A DNA stretch of 64,000 bases from Penium margaritaceum (lineage: Eukaryota; Streptophyta; Zygnematophyceae; Desmidiales; Peniaceae), in NCBI GenBank assembly GCA_023375785.1, contig SZWC01004733.1, positions 23,498 through 87,497 on the forward strand, in the 5' to 3' direction. The notes beneath the pieces are model-generated. The model was not told where the DNA came from and searched no databases. It saw only the letters and a program-made list of their open reading frames with translations. The position numbers and the translations under genes are program-made. Every line of letters begins with the position of its first letter. Position 1 is the stretch's first letter. This document shows positions 22,754-34,400 of the stretch, in pieces.

Positions 22754-25497
22754 CTATTTTTGTGTGTTACTTATGCTACTTACCATATGGGCCATAAAAT
22801 TTGTTGGACCTGCGCAATTCAAGACAAAGCATACTGCTGCTGCTGCCTGGGTCTCTTGCAAAGGGCCGTGAATCATTCGTCACTATACCTCCATGATTTA
22901 AGCCATCACCGGTTACCGCTGCTCGTCGTCGGGTACGCTTGCTCCTTCACTGTCATTGTCCCAAGGTCTGCACTCTTCCGGACAGCAGAGATGCAAAGAA
23001 GAATTGTGCAATGTTTTTGTGTACAGATTCACATAAGTACTTCATACATGGTATTTTACACGAAATTCCCTTGTACAAGGTGAACAATGGAAAAGATAAC
23101 TCATTAAATATTTCAATTTGAAAACATCACGATGTTAATCTGCCTTGTCGTTGCTCCATACCAAGAGCGACAACAAAGTGAGGTTGGTACTGCAATGTGG
23201 GTGCAACTATTGACCGCCATTGAAGAAATAAAAATAGAGATAAATAACTTATGCATGTAATGTAAAAGGTGAAATGTTTGAAAACCATGTTAACATGCAA
23301 ATGCACAGAAGAAAAGTCAAAATTGCATATTCAATATTGTTATTGAAAACAGCTCATTGAACCACTACCAATCCATGACGTTGACCTGGTTATAGCTTAG
23401 ACGGCTCCACTGATAGCATATAAATGAAAAAAAGGGCAAAGTACATTGTAAATGCTAAATTGAAGTTGCACAGTTTTAGTCATGACAAATCAACCACTTG
23501 TCCATGATCGTTTTTCAAGTATTGAAAAAGACATGAACATCATAGGAAAATGACAAACAAAAAACACCAACTAGCCCACCTGAATGAGCACATGCCCACA
23601 ACTTATAAAATGGCAAGTACAACAACACATCAACCCACATGTAAAGGGGTCGTTTCATTCATGTTTATCCATGACATTGTATCCAGAAATAATTCACAAA
23701 ATAAATACACAGACACTTCTACATTTTGAGAAATCATGCAAAAGTGGAAAAATGGTCATGTATCCAACGGGGTATCTCGTCATGACCACAGCAACTGCGG
23801 GACTTCTTAGATTCTATTTTCACAAGGCAGCGCTCTTTAAGATTCATCTCACAAGCACGGAGTCAACGGAGACCAGATTTCAGCAGATGAAGAGGATGGC
23901 ACGTTCGGGAAAGTCAAACAAGATACGTCGTAACTTAGTCGTTCATTGTGCTTCCGAGGTCATGTGTCTGGTGGCTATCCTCAAGTATTGCATGATCTCT
24001 TGACTGTGGCCCAGGTAAGGCTCATGTGATGTGATTTTCTAAGGTTGGAGGACATTGCATGGCCACGCAAAGACAATCAAACCCACCCTACGACACTTTT
24101 TTGGTACTCCGATGCCGGTGCAGTTTTTTTTTTTTTTTCACGTTCCCCATGCTTAGAACGAGTGAGTCGCATATACATGAATCGTATACAAGTTATGGTG
24201 GATTTCATATGTGTGGAAGTGGCCGATTAACACAGGCGTTTATGTCTATGAATGACATGCCCATTTCTATTCAGTCCAAAACTACTCACGTTGTAAAAAG
24301 GTCATAAGATATTCAATGCGGATTCTTGTACATGAAAGTTTGTGGTGTACGCAAGTACATTTGGAGCCACACTGCACCATAAAATGCACCGTTAACCATT
24401 TGATGTAACATCGGTCGCAACCCGTTGCACGCTTCACACCTAATACTGTCAAGCTTTCGACAAGTCAGAAGTAATTGTAGGTACAAAAAGGTGGACAATA
24501 TGCAACCTAGCACATGAAGCTACCGAGGAACCGTTGCAGATCATGAGAAACAAGATTGAATTTTTTCAATGCTTCTATAACTCATTAATCATTTGAGATT
24601 CCAAAAGATGGATCATACTAAGTATATTGTGTATACAACTCCGTCCGTCTCTGCTGGCACTGATGTTGCTGGTTGCACACAACATGAAAGAATGGTTTTG
24701 ATGTTAGAATTTGATTTGGGTGCACCATCAGTGATGGAATTTAAGAATTAGGCAAGAAACGTAACTTCTTTTTGTCAGCGTGCTGAATTATCTCCAATTT
24801 GACGTCAGTCACAGCAGCACTGATGGAGGTTTTCAATGGAGTTTGTGGCACAACATGACCTTTAGAAAACGTTTTAGTCCATCCTCTTCATACAAGGTTG
24901 GCGAAAGTACGGAATCAGCTGGTTTGGCCTGGACGGATAACGACAACCTGCCTCTGTTCCGCACCAAACTCCACTCCATTGGATCCATCACCATGTACCA
25001 GTGATGGAGCTGATGGACCCGGAGGTGTCAAGACTGTAATTCAATCTCCATGGCCTCCTCCTCTTGGTGCACCTCACTTGCATACCTCCTCCTCTGCATG
25101 TTTGTGCCCCTATTCCAGTGTCTTTTCTCTGTTCCTAGTTTGCCAAAAAAAAAATCTCCCACCAAAGCTTTGCTTATCAATTTCCATTAGCATTTGCTCG
25201 CACTTGACCCCATGTCTCGCAACACAGCCCCATGTTTGTTGTTCATTTTCCAACGTTTTTTGGACCCGCGAAGCCCGCATAAGGACAAGCTGCCACATTG
25301 GTTCCCACCGCTCATAGCCATCCATCAGCCCCTTTAGCAGTGGATTTTTTTTTTCAAAACTTCAAAGATGATTACCAATGGCACGAACCTACTCTCAGAA
25401 AGGCTAGCACACTACTTTCAAAAAATGTTTGGGATGTTTTTAGCATAATTGCTAAACCGTTTTTTTTCCCTGGTCATAACCGACTGAGGTGGGTTGG
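22754..25497. other. No recognised gene
   Basis: A/T-richer DNA with short frames only (the longest, 23584-24003, has no recognised motif). A poly(T) run of 14 lies near 24125. I see no transposase, RT or host-gene motif. It is probably old degraded repeat DNA. Confidence 0.5.
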
Positions 25498-25926
25498 CTA
25501 GTCACCATAAAATAAGCCCGGGGATTGAGCCTGGTCCACCAGGATATCAGACCAAGGAGGACGGTACAGTTGAGGATGTTTCCACCGTCGAGTGAATCGT
25601 GAGCTCAGGTACATTCGGCACAACTTATTGAACAGTAGGTAACTTGTGAAGAGGAGAATTGCAAAGTCACCATCAAACGATCTGAGTTTGGCACGGGCCA
25701 AACTCAAAGTAGGAGAGTTCTTCTGTAGGAGACTGGCTGATACAGTCAAAACATGTTCTTGGTAGGTTTTGGGGAAAAGTGCGACTATTTTAGATGCTGG
25801 CGAGGAATGAGGATCCGCCCACCATTCTTGCCATACAAGATGGAAAGGAGAGGCTCTGAGGATGTGCCACGCAGCATTGAAGATTTTTGGCCTGTGGGGG
25901 CCGATAAGAAGGTCCAATAACATCAT
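25498..25926 (-). pseudogene. Possible LINE remnant, distal to the reverse transcriptase
   Basis: A 142-codon frame contains AAWHILRASPFHLVWQEWW, which resembles the segment after the zf-RVT zinc-binding region in plant LINE-type polyproteins (a helix with Trp-x-Ile-Leu-Arg, then a Trp-x-Glu block). No reverse transcriptase motif, poly(A) tail or target duplication is visible, so this rests on one weak match. It ends about 27 bp left of Copia fossil C. Confidence 0.28.
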
Positions 25927-25952
25927 GTTTTAGCTTGACTGCTAAACCGATG

Positions 25953-26577
25953 TGTTGGAAAATTAACATCACGTTTGTTTCTCCTTCGATCACCAATCCA
26001 ATGGCACCAGTAGAAAGATCATGTCAACATCTCTCTACCCTCCAAGTTTTTGCTCCATCCAACGACTGGATCTTGAGTTACAGTCAAAAAGAGAAAAGTG
26101 GCCTAGTTTCTACCATAACTGGTCGGAAGTGACATGCTATATGCTGAGGGCTTGGCACGACAAAAAAGGCAAGAGGGTCGGGAGAGAGATCACCACTCTC
26201 TCTCCCGATCCTCCTGGCATCCGGTATAGCCGTGACTGCCAAAGACCAGACATCGGAACACTGGACAGTTGGTGCATTGTTCTGTGATCATGCTTGTCTA
26301 TTTTCTAGCTCTAGACTAGTGCTATAGATACCTGTTTTCATTTGTAGATTGATTTTTCAATAGTCCAACATTTTGAGTGTACGACCTATCGTTGGAATTG
26401 GCAAGAGACAAGATGTCTTTTCCCATTCAGTGTGTAGCATCTTGGTAATTGCACTGTGTGCATTGTGGGCAGAACTAAAGCTTTCTTGTGTGTGTGCGTT
26501 CATCCACAGAGTGTGGACTTATTCTTATGAGTCGTGTAGCACTTCAAGTATCCTGACAAGGCTTCAATCATTTCACA
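25953..26577 (+). repeat. 5' LTR of Copia C
   Basis: 625 bp, TGTTGGAAAA to TTTCACA. It aligns with 38537-39604, most clearly in the first 250 bp and in the last 300 bp (shared TTTTGAGTGTAC and GGAATTGGCAAGAGAC blocks). Confidence 0.88.
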
Positions 26578-26579
26578 TT

Positions 26580-26591
26580 TGGTATCAGAGC
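26580..26591 (+). promoter_or_regulatory. Primer binding site of Copia C
   Basis: TGGTATCAGAGC two bases after the 5' LTR, complementary to the 3' part of initiator tRNA(Met), as in fossil B. Confidence 0.9.
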
Positions 26592-26618
26592 ACGTGGTGT
26601 GCATCAAGGCGACTCACC

Positions 26619-27600
26619 ATGGCCATAGTTGGTAGTGGCCATGGAGAACATTTCAAGATCCCGATCTTTGACGGGGATGACTATTCCACCTTCGCATTTA
26701 ACATGAAAATGGTCTATCTAAACAAAGGTATGTGGGGCGTGGTGTATGACCACCAACTGAAACGCTACGTGCAAGAGCAACAGATGGAGAGAAAGCTACT
26801 TGGCAAAAACGATGTGATCAGGCCTTCTCCCTTGTGGCAATGCAATTGAAGGAATGGTTGAAATTTTGGATCAAAGAGAGAAACAACACCTTTTATCCAA
26901 GGAAGACCTGGAAGGCTTTGAAAAAACACTACGAGTGACAAAGCAATGTTGAGCTGTCTGATCTGCTGACAGTCTTCCATGCGCAAAAAATGGAGGAAGG
27001 CACTCGTTTGGAAGATCACATCAATCAACTCAAAGAGCTCTTGGCAAAACTCACTTCAATGGGAGAACTGGTTTTAGAACGCGTCATGATCCTAATCTTG
27101 TTTTGTGGGCTCCATCCCAGATGCAAAGACACCATTGCCCATCTTCAGACACACTGCAAGCAATGAACATCTATTGCTGCCCACTTGGAGGCCATTCATC
27201 ACGCTTTTGCCAATAACGTCCGCGGTCCTGACCCTAATGCTGGCAGAGCCGCGGTAGCTGCTGTCGGGACTGCCCAAGGTCTCCAACTATCTCTTGAGAA
27301 GAAAAATGAATAACTTACTAAGGTTGAAGAAATCTACGTGAAGGAGAACGGTGGAGAAGCAGCACTGGCAGTCAGGCACTAGAAAAGCCAGCGCACCAAA
27401 AAACATGCAAGCTACGGTATTGGTGCACAGATCAGTTGAGGAATGACGGCTTCTTCACACAATCACATTACGCAGTCGCAGGTGCACAATACTCCACGCC
27501 CATATTTCCCTCCGGATGATCAAATCTGCTGGACTTGCGGACAAAAAGGGCATATCCAAATTGACTATTCAAAGAAGTGGCTTGGGAACATTCCTTTCCC
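26619..27600 (+). pseudogene. Copia C gag (fossil)
   Basis: It starts MAIVGSGHGEHFKIPIFDG, followed by DDYSTFAFNMKMVYLNKGMW, which is the usual opening of Copia gag (UBN2/DUF4219-like capsid). A zinc knuckle appears as CWTCGQKGHIQID near 27530. The region is broken. Its primer-site-to-gag distance is only 28 bp, much shorter than the leader of B. Confidence 0.85.
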
Positions 27601-27889
27601 TTCACGTCAACAGCAGCGACAAAACAATCAAGTATTTCTGAATTCAAACGAAAAAATAGCCAGAGCTAGCGTCATCTCAAATATATTGGCCAATGTCTCT
27701 GCCCTTGTTGGAGATATAGCCATGTCCTCATTGAAATCTCCAGACTTCTTGGAAGGACCAAGGATCTCCACGGTTCCTGTACCAGAAATTTCTCTGTCCA
27801 TTGCTGAAGAAGATCCTCAATCTCAAATGGAAACAACAGAGAACGGTGCTATTTTTGAAGAACTGGATATGTGCACAATAGACAGCACT

Positions 27890-29260
27890 ATGCTTGCCGC
27901 TGCTGGACTACTCTCCTGGATCCTTGACTCTAGAAGCACAAAGCACATGACATGCAAGAAGGACTGGTTCTCCACCTTCACCGCATTCCTCAAGCCTCGT
28001 GGTGTTTGTGTCGGTGACAGCAGAGTTATTCCATCCTACAGCTACAGGACAGTTGGACATCAAACTCAAGAACAATTCAGTCTGATGGACATTCAATGAC
28101 ATTCTCTACGTTCCAGATTTGGTAGCTAACCTTCTGTCTATAACGCAGTTGAATGATGAAGGGTTCAAGGTGCTGTTTGACACCGACAAAAAGTGCAAAA
28201 CTATGGACAAAACCAACCATTTGACAGCACTCACCACACGTGTTGGCAACCTCACGCTTCTTGACACTACTGAGACATCGGCTCCAATAGCCGCCACCGA
28301 CATTGCGTTTATGGCCAGAAAAACCTCAACTACCACAGCTGCCACCAGTCCTGATGAAGAATCTACTCCCTCACAGTAACAAGATCTTGAGCTCTTGCAC
28401 AAGAGGATGGCTCATGTCAGCCACACAAAACTCCGACAGACGGCAGCTCAGCAACAGGTTAACATTCTGCCATCCAATCTGGGTTATTTGCCATCTAACG
28501 CACCTTGTGCCGGCTATCTGACAAGGCAAGCATCTTTCACAAGCTATTCCTCAGCAAGCACTTCTACTCCTCTTGAACTGATCCACATGGAGCTATGTTA
28601 CGTGAAGGAAGCCTCCCTGTTGAACAAACATTGCTTCCTGGTCCTCGTTGATGATTGCACCCACATGGTGTGGGTCAAGATGCTGCGATTCAAGTCTGAA
28701 GTACCTGAAACTCTCAAGACCTAGATCCGACTGGTTGAGAATGAGAAGAATACAACGATGAAAAAGGTTTGCAGTGACAATGGGACTGAGTCCTGCAATG
28801 CATCTCTGTCCGCATTCTACGTTGTCAACGGAATTCAACACCAACGTACAGTTCCCTACACACCGCAGAAGAATGGACGGGCTGAAAGGATGAACCAGAC
28901 ACTGCTAGAATGTGTCCGCACCATGATTCACACAGCAGGCTTGTCCTCCACATTCTGGGCAGAAGCTCTCAACACGGCTGCTTACTTCACCAACCGCCTG
29001 TCTACGCGTCTCCCTGAGGGCACCACCTCACCTTTTGAAGCCTGGCACGGCCAGCGACCTTGTATGGGTCACATGAAAATCTTTGGCTACAACGCACATG
29101 CTTGGGTCTGCCCAGGTGAACGCTCAAAGCTTGAGCCTTGCTCAAAGCGGAGCTTTCTCCTTCACTATGAAGATCACTGCAACATCTACAGACTTTGGAA
29201 TCCAGCAACTCGAACTTTGATTTGCAGCAGAAATCCCATCTTCGATAGAAGTTTCATCAA
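27890..29260 (+). pseudogene. Copia C protease and integrase (fossil)
   Basis: A protease-type segment ILDSRSTKHMTCKKDW lies near 27920. The pre-integrase HKRMAHVSHTKL follows near 28395. The integrase core has PLELIHMELCYV near 28570, CSDNGTES near 28775 and TPQKNGRAERMNQTLLE near 28860. FWAEALNTAAYFTNRL near 28955 and KIFGYNAHAWV near 29080 close the domain. The region is broken. Confidence 0.9.
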
Positions 29261-29373
29261 CTGTACCACCGACACTCCTCTCTCCACCATCACACCCATC
29301 ATTATGGCTGATCTGATAGTGGAGCCTCACTGCCCAGCTGAAAATCCCATCCCAGATGATTACGATGGTATCA

Positions 29374-29417
29374 CTGAAGATGTTGCTGGTGGTAGGAACC
29401 ACCAGCAACATCTTCAG
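29374..29417. repeat. Perfect 20-bp inverted repeat with a 4-nt loop
   Basis: Arms at 29374-29393 and 29398-29417 are exact reverse complements around AGGA. It lies in the linker between integrase and RT of fossil C. Confidence 0.93.
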
Positions 29418-29629
29418 CTTCAGCCCCAAACTCAGCTTCTGCACCCAGTGGTGCACCACCCTCTTCTGCTCCATCAGTTCCCAGTTCCTTAGCCGCTGCT
29501 ACTACTGTATCCAATACTCTCCGATGGTCCACACGGGTTACCAAGGTCCCCTCATACTTTCAGCTAATCTTTCTCACCACTGTTGATCAACTTGAGGACT
29601 ACCTACCAGATGACTCGACTCTCATGACT

Positions 29630-29675
29630 TTGTAGCTTACGGAATCGATGAAGTCATCGATTCCGTAAGCTACAA
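29630..29675. repeat. Perfect 22-bp inverted repeat with a 2-nt loop
   Basis: Arms at 29630-29651 and 29654-29675 are exact reverse complements around AG. It lies 213 bp downstream of the similar hairpin at 29374-29417, in the same linker of fossil C. Confidence 0.93.
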
Positions 29676-29679
29676 GGAT

Positions 29680-31190
29680 GCCACACGATGCCCTGAATCA
29701 GACAAGTGGCGTCAAGCCTCTAATGAATAGTTTGCTCAACTTCGAAAGCAAGACACCTGGACATTAGTACCCCCGCCTTCCGGTGAGCCCATGGTAACCT
29801 GCAAGTGGGTTTTTTTTGGAGAAAACTGAACCGTGCAGGAGAACCAGATCGCTACAATGCTTGCCTTGTAGCCTTTGGCTACAGCCATATTCTTGGGGTG
29901 AATTACACAGAAACTTTTGCTCCAGTGGCTAAATATTCTAGCATTCGGGTTATCCTCTCTCTGGCAGCCGCAAGTTACTGGCATCTTCATCAGAGACGTC
30001 CAATGTGGCTTCCTCAATGGCGACATTGACTAAGTCATCTACATGCAACAACCTAAAGGCTTTTTTTATTCTGATCAGCCCGACGCCATCTGCAAACTCA
30101 ATCGCCCACTCTACGGTCTCAAGCAAGCGTGCCCAGACCTCAAGATTCATCAGTTTTTTCCATCTCAAATTCTCACTCTTTTGCACGCTGATCACTCCGT
30201 TTACTACCACTCAGAGTCACAGGCACTTGGAGTCATCCTCTACATCGACGACCTCATTCTCTTCAGCCCCGATCTGGGTGTCATCTCGGCATTCAAGGCT
30301 GCTCTCTCCAAACGATTTGCGATATCTGAAATGGACCAGCTCACGTACTATCTTGAAATTCAGCTCATCCTGAACCATCATGCGTACGCACAATGCGTGG
30401 ACGAAAAATTTGGCCTTGAAACTGCCTTGCCCATCTCCACGCCCCTGGCCACTCAGCACGGCCCAACCAAGCTGGCCACATCCGCTAACCTGGCTATTCC
30501 TCGAGACACCAAGCTCTACCCCAGCATCGTTGGCTCGTTCATATACGCCTCAGTTGCAAAACGCCCTGACCTCTACTATGTGGTCAGGATTCTGAGCCAA
30601 GGGTGCCACGCTCCTACCAATGCCCAAGTTTTGGCAGCCAAATGCTGCGTGCAGTACCTCCGCAACACTGCTGGTCTCAGCATTCTCTACGTTCCCGGCG
30701 GCAACAGCGTTCTTACAGGCTTCTGTGACGCTGACCTCTCCGGCGATCAGTCCACCAGCAATTCCACCTCTGGCTATGTCTTCATGCTCAATGGGGGTCC
30801 TGCCAGCTGGTCCTCCAAGAAGCAGCCCGTTGTTGCCCTCTTTTCTATGAAAGCTGAGTACATTGCTGAAAGCGAAAGCACTTTCAAAGCAGTCTGGCTG
30901 CGCATACTTCTTGCCAAACTTGGCCATGCTCAACTTGACGCCACTCTGATTCATTGCGACAATGAGGACGCCATCGCTCTCTCGGAGGACCCTGCCTCCA
31001 CAACCGCACCAAGCGCGTTCACCGTCAGTACCACTACGTCCGCAACGCGGTCGTTGAGGGTGATGTTTGGATGCAATACATTCCCACAGAGATTCAAACG
31101 GCTGACATCCTGACAAAGTCCCTCACTGCTGAGGGACACCATTCTCTCTGCGCCCGCCTGGGTCTCATTGCTACTCCGCCTTAGCCCTTG
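29680..31190 (+). pseudogene. Copia C reverse transcriptase and RNase H (fossil)
   Basis: The RT begins near 29690 (SDKWRQASNE). Other blocks are NYTETFAPVAKYSSIR near 29900, KLNRPLYGLKQA near 30095 and the polymerase box ILYIDDLILFSP near 30235. RNase H shows TGFCDADLSGDQSTSNSTSGY near 30720, WSSKKQPVVALFSMKAEYIA near 30810 and HCDNEDAIALSEDP near 30955. The region is broken. Confidence 0.9.
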
Positions 31191-32014
31191 CTCCCATGCT
31201 CCTGCCCCGTCCTGGCCTACCCTTCCCCCCCACACGAGGCGTTGGGGCAGGTGGCCTTGTCTGGGCTTCTCAGTCACTTGCGCTTGTCTGTCGGTTCCCC
31301 CCAAATGAGGCGTTGGACCCGACAGACATCGCTTGCACCCCTGCTTTGCACACAGCTTTCTACTCACTCCAGTCTTGGCCTTCTGGGCTCCCCCGTGTGA
31401 GGTGATGAACCTGGTGGCCTTGCTCGGAGTCCTCTTTGTGCTGCCTTCCCGCTCTCCTTCTCACTTCCGCCCTGTGTTTTCATGCTCTCTACGCACTTCC
31501 TGCCTTGCTTCTGCTTGCTGCTGCTCCTTGTCCTGCTCATCCCTCCCTGCGTGTTTCTCTTCTCTCTCCACACGCATCCATCCTCGCTTCGCGACAATCC
31601 CAGGTTTGACTCCTTGAATCGATGACTCCTTGACTGTCACCTGCTCCACTTTCCGGAAAACTTAGACTTTTTTCTGTGTGACCATCGGCTGGACTTGCTC
31701 CCCTTGGCCACTCTCTCCAGTTCTTCAATTCTCCACCCTTCATACTTCCGGCCTCCTCCTTTCCCTGTTGTGGTGCAGAGGGGGTGGTGGCAAGCAACCT
31801 CCGTAGTGTATCCATCTTTCCCGGATCCACTCCTCCGCGGCCTGCCACTACCCCAACCTCCACTACCATTTTTCCACCCGGACTTCTTTGAAAATTGTCA
31901 GCCACCGGCTTGCTTCGCATGGTGGGGCCACTCTTCCAACTTTTCCATTTCTGCTAGCTTCATCACCAACGGCTCTTTTTGTCATGTCGCAGTGACAGAG
32001 GAGGGGGGAGGGGG
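31191..32014 (+). other. 3' untranslated stretch of Copia C, left of fossil D
   Basis: C/T-rich DNA without a recognised gene between the end of RNase H and the insertion point of D. It ends in a G-rich tract (about 32001-32014). The continuation of this stretch is 38248-38526. Confidence 0.7.
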
Positions 32015-32706
32015 TGTCAACCGGCCTGAGGCAAACGGACTAGTAAACAGGGCTGACACAATGGCACCTGCCGTCCGCTCCTAGCATTTCAGCCAGGAGA
32101 AGATATCACCCTCAGGATCACAGTTCCACACTGAGGAGCTCCTGGGCAATCACTTGCTAGCAACTGTTTCCACTTAATACTTGGTCACTTTCGCGCGAGG
32201 TGCTAGTTAGAGACTAACCCCTGGGACTTAGACCAACCAATGTCTTCTTTATACTGTTCCTTAGTTGGACGGCTCTGTGAGGAGCATCTAAGGCCAGATT
32301 GTATGTTTAGAATGAGGAATGAGCCTGGTACATATAGTTCTAGGCCTGGCATCTAAGGTGTGTGGGCAATGGCACTTTAGGGGTGGCCACTCCACACCAC
32401 CTCACCAACTCGCCAATTGGTGCATCCACTGGCCGCCAAGTGGCACATCCTCCCATGCATGAAGAAATATCTAGGAAACTTCCTATGTGCAGGAAGGTCA
32501 AAAACCTTCCTGCTCACATCAAGGCTTGATCGCATGACCTATTGTTCCTAGGTCCACCGTGCTATCCATTACACTACACAACTGGTGTCTCGCTTGGACT
32601 TGCACCAAGAATAAGATGTGGTGGACTTACTCCAAGGGAGCAGTGCATGCCCAACCTGTCCGCTAAGCTATGGCAGTGGCCAAAGGGGCATAAAAAAAAA
32701 ACAACA
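32015..32706 (-). repeat. 3' LTR of Copia D
   Basis: 692 bp. On the minus strand it runs TGTTGTTTTT... to ...GGTTGACA. It carries the tRNA-like block at 32500-32587 and a hairpin with 10-bp arms just beside it. Confidence 0.92.
32500..32587 (-). promoter_or_regulatory. tRNA(Arg)-like block in the 3' LTR of D
   Basis: On the minus strand: box A TAGTGTAATGG (32576-32566) and box B GATCAAGCC (32531-32523), then TTTTT (32504-32500). Both boxes satisfy the RNA polymerase III consensus forms TRGYNNARNNG and GWTCRANNC at tRNA-like spacing. The D-stem GTGT/GCAC can pair. The anticodon and T stems do not fold as in a true tRNA, so this is tRNA-like, not a tRNA gene. Confidence 0.5.
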
Positions 32707-32805
32707 ATCTCTCCCTTGCACCCATGGCCACCTGCCATTGCAATTTTCTTCCACATGTGCCTGTAGCTCTGCACTGTGTTTGTGTACCTCAGTTGTCTTG
32801 GGCTT

Positions 32806-33456
32806 TCAGTCTCCATCTCCTGCATCCACCATGCCAATTCCTTGAGCGCCTGCAGCATGCAAGTCACAATCAAGCGGCTTCATTAAGAAGTCCGCAAGCA
32901 TCCTCTTGGTTTCGACATGTTCTAGTTCCACGGCACCCTTGGCGACAAGGTCGCATGAGTAGTGGTACCAAATGTCAATGTGCTTTGTCCGCCGAGAGAT
33001 CATGTCGTCCTCTGCCATAGCAATGGCGCTTTGATTGTCGACGCGGATGACAGGTGCTTCCCCTTGTGGTGCCTTGATCTCGTCAAGCAAACTCTGAAGC
33101 CATTGTGTTTCCTTGCACACTTCCGAGAGTGCGATGTACTCCGCCTCAGCAGTGGAAAGTGAGACGCAGTCCTGCTTCCTACTCGCCCATGAGACTGCAC
33201 CATCGTTGAGAAGGCAAACAAAGCAAGAGGTGGGCTTCCTGTCGTCAACCTGCCCTCCCCAGTCAGCATCGGTGTAGCACGTGCGTTGCAGCAAGTCTGA
33301 TCCTTCAAGACCTCCAAACTGAAATCCCATGTGCCGTGTCTTTTTTAGGTAGCGGAAGATCCGCTTCATGGCTTGCCAGTGTTGTGGCCCAGGATTAGCC
33401 ACAAACCTGCTGACCTGACCTACCGCATAAGCGATGTCAGGTCGCTTCCCCACCAT
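32806..33456 (-). pseudogene. Copia D RNase H (fossil)
   Basis: The order on the minus strand is GKRPDIAYAVGQVSRF near 33450, CYTDADWGGQVDDRKPTSCF near 33270, AVSWASRKQDCVSLSTAEAE near 33190, RVDNQSAIAMAEDD near 33040 and MLADFLMKPL near 32900. These are the standard Copia RNase H blocks, including the YTDADW and TAEAEY signatures. This is a well-preserved stretch. Confidence 0.92.
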
Positions 33457-34400
33457 CGCTTACATGAGGCTCCCAACGGCGGACTGGTACGGAATGTTTT
33501 GCATTTCCCGCCGCTCCGCCTCATTGCTTGGCGTCATGGAGTAGGAGAGCTTGCACTCGGAGGCCATGGGGGTGTTGATGGGTTTGCAATCCTCCATGTT
33601 GTAGCGCTTCAAGACGTCCATGATGTACTTGGTCTGGTTGAGCTCGATGGTGCCTGCGTTGCGGTTGCAGTGGACGGCAATCTCGAGGTAGTACTCGAGA
33701 GGACCCATGTCCTTCATCTTGAACCTGCTGCTCAGCTTCTCCTTCAAGCCCACAAGGGCCTCATGCGAGGAAGAACACATGATCAGATCGTCCACATACA
33801 ACGCCACAAGCAGCAAGCCACGCTCGTCCTCTCGCACATAGACCCTGGGATCATTCTTACAGTGTGCGAAAGAGATCTCAGCCATGAAGCTGTCCATCTC
33901 CTTGTACCAGATCCGTGGGGCCTGTTTCAGCCCGTACAATGCCTTCACCAGACGACACACCTTTCCCAAGGGTGCATCCACCCCCTCCTGCACTTCCATA
34001 AGCACCTCTTTGTCCAACCTCTCGTAAAGGAAAGCTGTCTTGACATCCATCTGGTGGATCTCCAGGTCTTTGGCGGCAGCGACAGCCAAAAGGGACCTGA
34101 TGGAGGCAAACGTGACAACCGGTGTGAAGGTCTTGTCGTACTCAGACCCTGCGCACTATGAGAATCCCTTTGCCATGACCCTCGCCTTGTACTTGTCGAT
34201 GCTGCCGTCCTGCTTCCGCTTGAGCCTAAGCACCCACTTAGAGTCCACCACGTGAGCGTCTGTCCACCAGCACCCACGTACCATTTTTTGCGATGGACGT
34301 GAGTTCGCTGTCCACCGCCTCCTTCCATTTGGCCGCGTCGGGCCTTGTCAGCGCCTCTGCCAAAGTGAGCGGCTCTCCCTGAGCCAAACAGGATCAGCTC
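33457..34400 (-). pseudogene. Copia D reverse transcriptase (fossil)
   Basis: Minus strand: EALTRPDAAKWKEAVD near 34350, MDVKTAFLYERLDKEVLME near 34045, LVKALYGLKQAPRIWYKEMD near 33940 and the polymerase box ALYVDDLIMCSS near 33800. MDVLKRYNMEDCKPINTPM near 33610 marks the connection to RNase H. The region is broken. Confidence 0.92.

Noticed and set aside
33373-34161. A 262-codon plus-strand frame
   Set aside because: It is the reverse-strand shadow of the RT of Copia D, whose conserved motifs all lie on the minus strand.
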